Shown here piece by piece: positions 1 to 6,724 of a stretch of 15,072 nt of DNA. The notes under the pieces are model-generated. The model did no database searches. It was given only the letters and a program-made list of their open reading frames with translations, and was not told the origin of the DNA. Source of the stretch: Bordetella parapertussis. GTDB lineage: Bacteria; Pseudomonadota; Gammaproteobacteria; Burkholderiales; Burkholderiaceae_C. Location: positions 1 through 15,072 of the forward strand of contig CAMCTC010000110.1 in NCBI GenBank assembly GCA_945878355.1, read 5' to 3'. Every line of letters starts with the position of its first letter. The first letter of the stretch is position 1. A program made the translations under genes and the position numbers.

Positions 1-142
1 TCCGAAAAATAGGTCTGAGTATAGTTGGTTTGAGTCGACACAAGAAATTGGCAATAGTCTCTTCGGGTTGGTTTCATACGTCATTTTTGGGTAGTTTTTG
101 ACGCCCCGATTATAATATAATTACAGCATTTTGTGTGAATTA
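1..142. other. AT-rich flank with no gene seen
   Basis: This stretch is clearly richer in A+T than the rest of the window and shows no convincing reading frame. It lies downstream of the truncated PPC-repeat gene. TATAAT-like words occur at 111-116 but without a well-spaced -35 box on either strand, so no promoter is called. It may be the far side of the rearrangement that cut the repeat gene. Confidence 0.4.
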
Positions 143-1675
143 TTAAATTTCTTTTGCGTAAGTCCTATAGTAGTCAGATTCGTTGTTGTCAGACTGCCCG
201 CTGATGGACTGACTCAATACAGCAGTGTTTGCGGTCGCTAGGCTGTTGTTGGGCTCCAATTCATAGCCTGCGCCAGCACCAGCCTGACCCAGGGTGAGCA
301 AATAATCAGCATCGTAAATTCCACTGGAAGTGCCAGAGACTTTGAGATAATAGTCTCCGACCGAAGCCGTATTAAAGATGTACGAGGCGCTGACTTTCGT
401 AATCCAACGGCCCAGCGTGTTACCGTTCGTATCATAGGCAGTCAGATAATAATCACTATAGTTTCCAGTTGGCGCCTGAAAATTTACGCTCACCAAGCCC
501 ACAGCCGTCGTGCTGAGCTTGAAATAGTCAATGTCCGAACTGCTGGACAGTCTCGCCGTGATCGACTGAAGTGCGACCACGGCGTCCGCTGTGGCGGTGC
601 TGCTGTTAGGTTCGTTCTCTTGTTTGCTCGAAAACGCGGTTGCAGCGAATTTTAGGTTGTAGCTCGCTGGATCGCTTCCATAGATCCGTGCATAGTAGGT
701 GCCGGCGCCTGGAAGCTTCACGCTTAGTGTATCGTTTCTTATGCCGTATTGAGATCCCAAGGAATTGCCAGCTGAATTTATTATATCCAAATACCAGGAT
801 GCCGTCGTTGAATCCGTACTTAAATTTACTGAGAAAACGCCAGCATTGGCTGCAGGAACAACCACTTTGTAGTAGTCAGATTCGTTGTTATCAGACTGCC
901 CGCTGATGGACTGGCTCAATACGACAGTGTTTGCCGTCGCTAGACTGTTGTTGGGCTCCAATTCATAGTCTGCGCCAGCACCAGCCTGACCCAGGGTGAG
1001 CAAATAATCGGCGTCGTAAACTCCAGCGGAAGCGCCAGAGACTTTCAAGTAATAATCTCCCACCGCAACCGTATTGAAGATGTACGAGGCGCTGGCTTTC
1101 GTGATCCAACGACCCAACGTGTTACCACTGGCATCATAGGCAGCCAGATAGTAATCGCTATAGTTTCCAGCTGGCGCCTGAAACTTCACGCTGACCAAGC
1201 CCGCAGCCGTCGTGCTGAGCTTGAAGTAGTCGATGTCCGAGCTGCTGGACAGTCTCGCCGTGATTGCTTGAAGTGCGACCACGGCGTCTGCTGTGGCGGT
1301 GCTGCCATTGGGCTGATTTTCCTGCGAGCTCGACAACGCGGTTGCAGTGAATTTCAGGTTGTAGCTCGCTGGATCGCTTCCGTAGATTCGTGCATAGTAG
1401 GTGCCAGCACCTGGAAGTTTCACGCTTAGTGTGTCGTTCCGTATGCTGTATTGAGAACCCAAAGAACTGCCAGCTGAATTCAGTATATCCAAATACCAAG
1501 ATGCTGTCGTTGAATCTGTACTTATATTTACCGAAAACACTCCAACGCTGCCCGCCGGAACAACTACTTTGTAGTAGTCAGATTCGTTGTTGTCAGACTG
1601 CCCGCTAATGGATTGGCTCAATACAGCAGTGTTTGCTGTCGCTAGGCTGTTATTTGGTTCGACTTCATTACTCAT
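143..1675 (-). CDS. PPC-domain repeat protein, C-terminally truncated
   Basis: The 510-residue protein consists almost wholly of repeated beta-rich modules resembling the bacterial pre-peptidase C-terminal (PPC) domain. Two related modules alternate, one opening with ExEPNNSLATAN and the other with ENxPNxSTATADA; together they form a 234-residue unit. Two full units are present (EPNN motifs near residues 6 and 240) and a third starts near 474. Homology to the unit stops at about residue 502, and the last eight residues (ending YAKEI) are unrelated. PPC domains are usually accessory domains of secreted peptidases or large exported proteins; no catalytic domain is present here. There is no signal peptide and no clear Shine-Dalgarno sequence before the ATG, so the start is uncertain and this may be a fragment of a larger repeat protein. 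Base composition is less GC-rich than the neighbours, which suggests acquisition. It lies 144 bp downstream of the caspase-like gene on the same strand. Confidence 0.75.
   Translation of the reverse strand: MSNEVEPNNSLATANTAVLSQSISGQSDNNESDYYKVVVPAGSVGVFSVNISTDSTTASWYLDILNSAGSSLGSQYSIRNDTLSVKLPGAGTYYARIYGSDPASYNLKFTATALSSSQENQPNGSTATADAVVALQAITARLSSSSDIDYFKLSTTAAGLVSVKFQAPAGNYSDYYLAAYDASGNTLGRWITKASASYIFNTVAVGDYYLKVSGASAGVYDADYLLTLGQAGAGADYELEPNNSLATANTVVLSQSISGQSDNNESDYYKVVVPAANAGVFSVNLSTDSTTASWYLDIINSAGNSLGSQYGIRNDTLSVKLPGAGTYYARIYGSDPASYNLKFAATAFSSKQENEPNSSTATADAVVALQSITARLSSSSDIDYFKLSTTAVGLVSVNFQAPTGNYSDYYLTAYDTNGNTLGRWITKVSASYIFNTASVGDYYLKVSGTSSGIYDADYLLTLGQAGAGAGYELEPNNSLATANTAVLSQSISGQSDNNESDYYRTYAKEI
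168..1660. repeat. 702-bp tandem repeat, two units plus a partial third
   Basis: The same DNA text beginning TAGTCAGATTCGTTGTT recurs at 171, 873 and 1575, exactly 702 bp apart (234 codons). The copies are highly similar at the DNA level and differ by scattered substitutions without length change, indicating recent duplication or gene conversion. The leftmost copy loses similarity abruptly at about position 168. Confidence 0.9.
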
Positions 1676-1774
1676 ATGGGGTAACTAGCGTTTCTCAGCG
1701 TCAGATTGCACAGACCACAGGTTGGGGGGCGGTCGAACTGCTTGGCCAGTTCGGCGACCGGCGTGTCCCGAAGG

Positions 1775-1790
1775 GCTGGGCGTGCCCAGC
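1775..1790. repeat. Short inverted repeat between PPC and caspase genes
   Basis: GCTGGGC at 1775-1781 and GCCCAGC at 1784-1790 are perfect inverted copies separated by two bases. It lies in the 144-bp gap after the caspase-like gene. No T-run follows on either strand, so it is not called an intrinsic terminator. Confidence 0.35.
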
Positions 1791-1819
1791 GCAGACAAGG
1801 GTGCAGGCAAAGACAGCTC

Positions 1820-3526
1820 TCACTTGACCTCCTTGATCGACAGCAGCTTGGCCCCAAAGCTCTCAGACCCGCCGGAAACGCCTTGACCGGCAAAGAAATC
1901 GATCAGCGCGGAGCGCCCCGGCAGGTCGTTCAGGCTGAAGGTGAACGGCGCTGCCGAGTCCGGCGGCAAGGCGGTCAAGGCCTTCAGGTCGCGCGGGGTG
2001 TCTGACACCAGCACCAACAACTGATCGATGCCCACAGGCCCCTGGGCCACCAGCTTCCAGTCGGGCCGGGGCAGGCTCAGGGTCTGGTTGGCGTGGATGC
2101 GGTTGTTGGCGTCCAGCGCGTTGGGGAACAGCACGTAGAAGCTCTTGTTGTCACTGCCCAGCAGCACAAGGTGCACATAGCCGTCGTGGCTTGACTTGAT
2201 CTTCAGCGCCAGCGGATCGCCGCCGATCTTCAGGCTGGCGCGGCTGAGCGTGACATCGACCTTGCGGCGCGGGTTGCTCTGGGCAGCGATCTCGCGCAGC
2301 GTGGCGAGCGATGCCAGCGCAGGGGGGATCGGAGGCGCAATCGGCGCAATCGGCGCGATCAGCGTGATCGGCACGACCGGCGGCGACGGAGCAGGCAATG
2401 CCGCAACGGGCGGTGGCACGGATGACGCCGTTGATACCGGCGCGGGTGGTGTGACTTGCGCTGTGACTGCAGGCACTGGCGGGGGCGTCGCCACGGTAGG
2501 TGCGGGTGCTGGTACCACCGCGACCACAGCCGGCCCGACCACCGCCACCGGCACGATGTTGCGGTTGCCGGTGATGGTCAGGTGATGGGGCTTCAGGTCC
2601 GGAAAGGGCTTGAGGCTGGTGTTGATGATTTGCTGCGCGCACTGCTCGATCTCGTTCACCGACACCGCGCCCGATGCGTCGCGGTCGACCGCCTTGCCCA
2701 GCAGGCAGTCGCGCACCGCTTGCGTCGCCAGCCCGCCAGCAGGCGAGTCGACGCTGACCTCATCGGCACGCGACGAGCTGATCTGGACAAAGTTCTCGCT
2801 CAGCGCGCCCAGCCGGGTAGCCTCGGCCAGCAGACCCCGGGTGTTGAGGTTGGACGCCCTGGCGCAGGCCTCGGAATTGGCCCCGCCCTTGAGAAAGAAC
2901 TTGGGCGTGAAAGCGCCGCTGGCGATCGATCGGGTGCGAGCGCGGCCACCGGTCACCCCGTCTGAATGGCAGGCATCGAACAGCACCACCACCTTGTCGG
3001 CCACCTCGCTGATGCGCCGGGTGCTGCGGGCGATCTCCTCGTTGGTCAGTGCCTGGTAGTCGTAGGTCAGCAGGCCCTCCTTGCAGCCGGCGGTCGCAGC
3101 CTCGAACCAGCGCGTGCCGTGGCCCGAGAAGTAGATGAACACCCTGCCCCCTGGCGTGGTCAGCGCGGCCAACTGCTCCAGCGCATCGAGCACGCCCCGC
3201 TTGGTGGCCTGGGCGTCGCGCAGCACGGTGATGCGGTCGTCGGCGATGCCCATCTCTCGGGCAATCGCGCGCGCGCTGACCATGTCCATCGCCACACCGC
3301 CCAGCGCCGGGATCACCGGGACTGAATAAGTGCCAACGCCGATGATCAGCGCACTGCGCGAGGCTTTGTCCTGCGCCGCAAAGGCGTTGCCCGCGCTGAG
3401 CGACAGGCTGACCAGCAACATCAGGCCAAGGAGGGGGTGGCTCAGGCGCAACGCCGTGTTGAGCAAACAGGTCAAGGTCTTGCCTCTCATTGACGGGGGC
3501 TGCCATGTCGAAGAAGGCGTGGCCAT
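1820..3526 (-). CDS. Exported caspase-like (peptidase C14) protein with DUF4384-like domain
   Basis: The 568-residue protein has a signal peptide whose hydrophobic core ends in AGNAFA-AQ near residue 50. The signal looks more natural from Met13 (start at 3490); neither start has a strong ribosome binding site. A caspase fold follows (about 55-300): strand SALIIGVGTY, the catalytic His in YFSGHGT (His136) and the catalytic Cys in DACHSD (Cys186). Residues 281-292 (DRDASGAVSVNE) match an EF-hand calcium loop pattern, DxDxSGxVxxxE. A long Pro/Ala/Val linker (about 330-405) leads to a C-terminal domain (about 415-545) resembling DUF4384, common in bacterial caspase-like proteins. By family it should be a cysteine endopeptidase cleaving after basic residues, acting in the periplasm or outside the cell; calcium dependence is inferred from the loop. 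No physiological substrate can be named. Confidence 0.85.
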   Translation of the reverse strand: MATPSSTWQPPSMRGKTLTCLLNTALRLSHPLLGLMLLVSLSLSAGNAFAAQDKASRSALIIGVGTYSVPVIPALGGVAMDMVSARAIAREMGIADDRITVLRDAQATKRGVLDALEQLAALTTPGGRVFIYFSGHGTRWFEAATAGCKEGLLTYDYQALTNEEIARSTRRISEVADKVVVLFDACHSDGVTGGRARTRSIASGAFTPKFFLKGGANSEACARASNLNTRGLLAEATRLGALSENFVQISSSRADEVSVDSPAGGLATQAVRDCLLGKAVDRDASGAVSVNEIEQCAQQIINTSLKPFPDLKPHHLTITGNRNIVPVAVVGPAVVAVVPAPAPTVATPPPVPAVTAQVTPPAPVSTASSVPPPVAALPAPSPPVVPITLIAPIAPIAPPIPPALASLATLREIAAQSNPRRKVDVTLSRASLKIGGDPLALKIKSSHDGYVHLVLLGSDNKSFYVLFPNALDANNRIHANQTLSLPRPDWKLVAQGPVGIDQLLVLVSDTPRDLKALTALPPDSAAPFTFSLNDLPGRSALIDFFAGQGVSGGSESFGAKLLSIKEVK

Positions 3527-3906
3527 GTTCTGCCGACCCAGGCAAGCAACGGCGTCGCATCGCGCCGGTCAACTCAGCGGCCGTGGGCCGACTTAGGCAG
3601 TCTTGCACAGCAGCCGATCAGTCTACCTATTTTGTGATTTTTTACTAATTTCTATGGCTTTGCACCCATTTCGCAGCGTACTGGCCGTTTGCTGTGTCCA
3701 TGTACCTGCTCTTGATGCAGCTGTCCAAGGTCACTGCCATCATCGGCCTGCACCGACACGCGGGCCCCGGCCATGTTGTCCGGCAACAGTAAGTAGATGA
3801 TCGAAAAGTTCTACCGGCAACAGCTGCGGACACCGGCCACCAGTGGTGACAGCTTGTTCAGAAACTCACGACGGGCGCCAGCACCGGGCGCAAATTCGTC
3901 GCCGGG
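3527..3906. other. Gene-poor gap upstream of the caspase-like gene
   Basis: About 380 bp separate the caspase-like gene from the antitoxin. Only short frames are open on the minus strand (for example 3645-3833) and I recognise none. CCGGCAACAG occurs twice, at 3780-3789 and 3814-3823. A toxin gene would be expected immediately downstream of the antitoxin: an ATGA overlap is present at 3907-3910, but that frame closes after 14 codons, so any toxin here is destroyed or lost. Confidence 0.4.
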
Positions 3907-4320
3907 TCATCCCGCAACGCCAGCTTCGACAGACATCACATATTGGAGCAGGTCGTCCGTTCGCCCGTCCGAGACCAAGCGCTCGGGCGTTTTGTAGCCA
4001 AAGACTGCGAGCGGCTCATTGCGATACCAGAACATCGCCTTGTTGAGGTCGCCGCTCAGGTCGGTCGCGGCCCTGATGACCCGCAGGGCATCGCGCAGAA
4101 AGTCTTGCACGGCGCGAGAAGCTGGTGCGCGGCTGATGGTGTTGCGGTGCACGTGCGCCTGCTCAGCCAGCGTTTGCAGATCAATGCACATCGCCTCGCT
4201 GAAGCGCCTGGGTGACAACACCGGCGCTGCAGTGTCCGCCTCCCTCAAGGACTCGATGAAGCGCTCGAAGGCACCGGCAGGCGCCGCAGCATCGATGACG
4301 GTCGAATCGACTGAGCTCAT
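3907..4320 (-). CDS. MbcA/ParS/Xre-type antitoxin (DUF2384)
   Basis: The 137-residue protein has an N-terminal region with a helix-turn-helix character (about 45-70, LQTLAEQAHVHRNTISRAP) and a C-terminal DUF2384-type toxin-binding domain (about 75-133), recognisable by LNKAMFWYRNEPLAVFGYKTPERLVSDGRTDDLLQYV-like text. Such proteins normally neutralise RES-domain toxins, which degrade NAD+, and repress their own operon. Its length is ordinary for the family. The ATG has a TGAGG ribosome binding site at a suitable distance and an AT-rich promoter upstream. The toxin gene normally found directly downstream is absent, so this is an orphan antitoxin. Confidence 0.85.
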   Translation of the reverse strand: MSSVDSTVIDAAAPAGAFERFIESLREADTAAPVLSPRRFSEAMCIDLQTLAEQAHVHRNTISRAPASRAVQDFLRDALRVIRAATDLSGDLNKAMFWYRNEPLAVFGYKTPERLVSDGRTDDLLQYVMSVEAGVAG

Positions 4321-4334
4321 AGGGCCTCATTTAA

Positions 4335-4380
4335 TGCATAAATATTGCACTATTTAAGCACATCGTCAACGAACAGTCAA
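4335..4380 (-). promoter_or_regulatory. Promoter and possible operator of the orphan antitoxin gene
   Basis: Read on the minus strand, TTGACT (4375-4380) and TTAAAT (4352-4357) are 17 bp apart. A second pair, TTGACG (4364-4369) and AATATT (4341-4346), is also 17 bp apart. An imperfect palindrome, TGCATAAATATTGCA (4335-4349), overlaps the second -10 box and is a plausible autoregulatory operator. Confidence 0.45.
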
Positions 4381-4474
4381 AGACGGGTCGGCAACAATCG
4401 GTGTGCCATCATGGGTCAGCTGATAGAGCGGCGCGCAGTTGGCGACTGGTAAAACCGAGTTGAAAGGTGACGCT

Positions 4475-4765
4475 ATGGCCATGGGCATGGCTTTCAAGAG
4501 CATCAAGCAGGGCCTGACCGAGGCCATCGGCCACGCCAAGGGCGCGCAGGCGGGCGTGAAGGTGTGGCGCCCTGCTGCCGTCGACGTGGCCGCCGTGCGT
4601 GGCCGACTGGGGTTCACACAAGCGCAATTCGCGGCGCGGTTCGGCTTTTCGGTGGCGACCCTGAGGCACTGGGAACGTGGCGACCGCAACCCGCAAGGCC
4701 CCGCGCTGGTGCTGCTGAACCTGATCGACCGCGACCCGGTTGGGGTGTTGCGGGCGCTGTCTTGA
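4475..4765 (+). CDS. NadS/HigA-like HTH antitoxin, orphan
   Basis: The 96-residue protein has an N-terminal FKSIKQGLTEAIGHAKG segment followed by an XRE-type helix-turn-helix (LGFTQAQFAARFGFSVATLRHWERG) and a tail, QGPALVLLNLIDRDPVGVLRAL. This is the layout of the NadS/HigA antitoxin group, which normally partners a RelE/HigB-type mRNA-cleaving toxin encoded just upstream. The start at 4475 is chosen because AAAGGTGA precedes it; the frame is open back to an ATG at 4439, and ATGs at 4481 and 4487 are alternatives. No toxin gene fits in the gap between 4380 and 4474. It is followed directly by a broken second copy of itself. Confidence 0.8.
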   Translation: MAMGMAFKSIKQGLTEAIGHAKGAQAGVKVWRPAAVDVAAVRGRLGFTQAQFAARFGFSVATLRHWERGDRNPQGPALVLLNLIDRDPVGVLRALS

Positions 4766-4766
4766 A

Positions 4767-4876
4767 GGCGGCACGCTGGCCGCGGCCATCGGCCATGCCA
4801 AGGGCAAGCAGACGAGCGTGAAGGTGTGGCGGCCTCAGAACTGTCGACGTGGCCGCCGTGTGTGGCCCCCCTGGGC
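4767..4876 (+). pseudogene. Decayed second copy of the NadS/HigA-like antitoxin gene
   Basis: The DNA around 4773-4872 closely matches about 4513-4615 in the intact gene. It encodes AAAIGHAKGKQTSVKVWRP, comparable with TEAIGHAKGAQAGVKVWRP, and then shifts frame by a one-base insertion before the stretch that would read VDVAAVRGRLG (the GTCGACGTGGCCGCCGTG text is kept). Its own start and its helix-turn-helix are missing. It is a remnant of a tandem duplication or of a diverged paralogue. Confidence 0.75.
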
Positions 4877-4880
4877 GCGC

Positions 4881-6134
4881 TCAGTCCGCGGCGACCAGCA
4901 GCGCCGCGATGGTCGCGCAGATGCCTGCGGGCACGCCGTAGCGTTTCAGCAAGGAGGCGCGTTCACCGGCAACGACCTGCACGGGAATGGAGGCGATTTC
5001 CATCAATCGGGTGGTCAGCGAGCGGTGGAACAGGCGCGCGAGCAAAGGCATGCGGGTGCTGCCTATCAGTATCTGGTCGGCTTTGATGCGCCGGGCGACG
5101 CGGTCGATGGTGGTGGCCACCTCGCCGCGTTCGACATGCTGGGCATGAGCCACGCCATGGCGATCGAGCAGTTCGCGCGCCGGAGCGAGGGCGCGTTCGG
5201 CCTCTGCGGCATGCCAGGATTTGCGTTCGCCCTTTTTCAGGAAACGGGAAATGTATCGCGGCAACGGAGCGCGCACATGCAGAAGATGCACTTCGATGCC
5301 GGCCTGCTGCAATGCCATATTGGCGGCATGGCGCACGGCTTTGGTGGAGTTTTCGGAAACGTCGACGGGAATTAGAATCCTGGTCATATTGAAACCCTCC
5401 TTGGCGTAAGCGATTTGTTGAACAGGTATGGCGCGGTTTTCTGCGGTCGTGCGTGATGCGCTTGCTGAATTCTCTGCGGGGTTTGCCGGTCGCCGGTTCG
5501 CCAGATAGCCAAAGCCCAGCACGCCCGACATGACACTTACGTATGCCATCGGCGCTATCCAAGACATGTCTGCCAGCACCTCGCCTAGCAAAGGCTCCGA
5601 GATGATCATCTTGGCCGCGGTCCAGGCGAGCACCGCCGCGCCGAGATAGATGATCGACGGGAAGCGATCGAGCAGTTTCAGGATGAACTGGCTGCCCCAG
5701 ACCACGATGGGAATGCTGATGAGCAGGCCCAAAAACACCAGCAGGAAGCTGCCGTGGGCCGCGCCCGCGACCGCCAGCACGTTGTCCAGTCCCATGACAA
5801 TGTCGGCGACGATGATGGTCTTGATAGCGGCCCAGAAGGTGTCTGAGCCACTGAGTTCCTTCCCGTCAGAGGACTGGTCAGCCAGCAGCTTGTAGGCGAT
5901 CCACACCAGCATCGCGCCGCCGGCGAGCATCAGGCCCGGAATGCGCAGCAGCCACACCACGGCAATGGTCATCACGCTGCGCACCACCACCGCGCCCACC
6001 GTTCCCCAGAGGATGGCGGATTTGCGATATTGCTGAGGCAGTTTTCGCGTGGCCAACGCAATCACAATGGCGTTGTCGCCGGCCAGAACCAGGTCGATCA
6101 CGATGATTGCCGCGAGCGCACTCAGGAACTGCAT
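4881..6134 (-). CDS. TerC-family membrane protein fused in frame to a universal stress protein
   Basis: From Met at 6134 the frame encodes 417 residues; an upstream ATG at 6194 would add 20 unlikely residues. The first 230 or so form a multi-span TerC/YjbE-like membrane protein, with the paired family motifs VIDLVLAGDNAIVIALA and ADIVMGLDNVLAVAGAAHGS. TerC proteins are implicated in metal (manganese) export and tellurite or pH stress. After a polar linker comes a complete Usp domain beginning MTRILIPVDVSENSTKAVRHA (start at 5387). Its usual G-2X-G-9X-G(S/T) ATP loop is degenerate (IGSTRMPLLARLFHRS), so ATP binding is doubtful. A final hydrophobic segment, YGVPAGICATIAALLVA, may be an extra membrane helix. 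An ideal ribosome binding site precedes the internal Met, so the Usp part may also, or mainly, be made separately. The gene is divergent from the LysR gene. Confidence 0.8.
   Translation of the reverse strand: MQFLSALAAIIVIDLVLAGDNAIVIALATRKLPQQYRKSAILWGTVGAVVVRSVMTIAVVWLLRIPGLMLAGGAMLVWIAYKLLADQSSDGKELSGSDTFWAAIKTIIVADIVMGLDNVLAVAGAAHGSFLLVFLGLLISIPIVVWGSQFILKLLDRFPSIIYLGAAVLAWTAAKMIISEPLLGEVLADMSWIAPMAYVSVMSGVLGFGYLANRRPANPAENSASASRTTAENRAIPVQQIAYAKEGFNMTRILIPVDVSENSTKAVRHAANMALQQAGIEVHLLHVRAPLPRYISRFLKKGERKSWHAAEAERALAPARELLDRHGVAHAQHVERGEVATTIDRVARRIKADQILIGSTRMPLLARLFHRSLTTRLMEIASIPVQVVAGERASLLKRYGVPAGICATIAALLVAAD
5385..5402 (-). promoter_or_regulatory. Strong internal ribosome binding site before the Usp domain
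   Basis: On the minus strand AAGGAGGG (5395-5402) lies seven bases before an ATG (5385-5387) that opens MTRILIPVD, the canonical N-terminus of a universal stress protein. This would yield a free 168-residue Usp from within the TerC frame. No stop codon separates the two parts. Confidence 0.7.
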
Positions 6135-6217
6135 TGAGAAGATTTCCACGACCGGCTTCCTTGGGTTGGTTGGATTCGATGGCGCATGATGCAAAAGCGC
6201 CGGCTATTGGTGAAATG

Positions 6218-6270
6218 ATTGTTCGCAATGCCTTTCATGGAAAAACGTAATCGCGATTGCGATTCGCAAT
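6218..6270. promoter_or_regulatory. Cluster of palindromes upstream of TerC gene
   Basis: Three related palindromic words sit together: ATTGTTCGCAAT (6218-6229), AATCGCGATT (6249-6258) and ATTGCGATTCGCAAT (6256-6270). The first and third share the arms ATTG...TTCGCAAT, as expected for repeated binding sites of a dimeric regulator. They lie between the TerC start and the LysR leader and could serve either gene. Confidence 0.45.
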
Positions 6271-6272
6271 GG

Positions 6273-6293
6273 CAGCCATCTCTTTTATGGCTG
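6273..6293. repeat. Seven-bp stem hairpin in the TerC/LysR intergenic region
   Basis: CAGCCAT (6273-6279) and ATGGCTG (6287-6293) form a perfect stem with a seven-base loop. On the minus strand it would lie in the 5' leader of the TerC gene. I compared the leader with what I remember of the manganese-sensing yybP-ykoY riboswitch, which often precedes terC-like genes, and did not find its conserved loops. Confidence 0.4.
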
Positions 6294-6724
6294 ACTCGCC
6301 CCGGATTGGCAGGGACAAGGACCGAAATGCCAGAGTCCGCGTTCATCCCGGCGATGCTTTTCGATGCTGCCCTTGCATCGCCGACGGGCTCCTGACTAGA
6401 ATGAACGACCAGCTTGGTCCGATGCAAAACGCCGGTCCGAGTGGGCTCCAAAGGGCAGTAGCTGGGTTGGGCAGGTGGGGTTCCGGCCGATTACGTCAGC
6501 ATCCGTCAATACGGGAATGTCCTCACCCGATGCTGGCGGCAGCGGTGTTCAACAGTCGTAGCGAGCGAGACCTTTGCCTGAGACCGGGCAAGGGTCTTTT
6601 TGTTTGCGCGTTCGGGACGCGCGCTTGCCTGGTCCGGGGAAAGGCCGCCGTGCGATGTTGTGCGGCGCTTACAGATCGGCGCGCGAGTTTCGCGCGCCAT
6701 TGGCTCACGAACCTGGAGGTCTCA
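6294..6724 (+). other. Long structured leader of the LysR gene, possible sRNA or attenuator
   Basis: About 430 bp before the LysR start hold no convincing gene, although the LysR frame stays open back to 6257. The stretch includes an intrinsic terminator (6568-6605), a hairpin GCGCGT/ACGCGC (6606-6622) and a nine-bp hairpin GGCGCGCGA/TCGCGCGCC with a three-base loop (6678-6698) just before the ribosome binding site. No promoter stands out. Confidence 0.4.
6568..6605 (+). terminator. Intrinsic terminator inside the LysR leader
   Basis: AGACCTTTGCC (6568-6578) pairs with GGCAAGGGTCT (6587-6597) over eleven positions, with one G-U pair and an eight-base loop. It is followed by TTTTTGTTT. This has the full form of a rho-independent terminator on the plus strand, yet no gene ends there: it must end a small RNA, a leader transcript, or act as an attenuator for the LysR gene 120 bp downstream. 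Confidence 0.8.

Noticed and set aside
98..116. Plus-strand promoter from TTGACG and TATAAT
   Set aside because: The two boxes are only seven bases apart, far from the required 16-18.
2760..3608. 282-residue minus-strand frame overlapping the caspase-like gene
   Set aside because: It is the alternative frame of the caspase-like gene, rich in Arg and Gly with no domain, while the other frame has the catalytic motifs.
6195..6420. Manganese riboswitch (yybP-ykoY type) upstream of the TerC gene
   Set aside because: The genomic context fits, but the conserved loop sequences could not be found in the minus-strand leader; a covariance-model search would settle it.
6257..6724. 156-residue N-terminal extension of the LysR protein from a TTG codon
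   Set aside because: LysR proteins begin shortly before the helix-turn-helix, GGAGG precedes the ATG at 6725, and the extension would be translated through a terminator hairpin.
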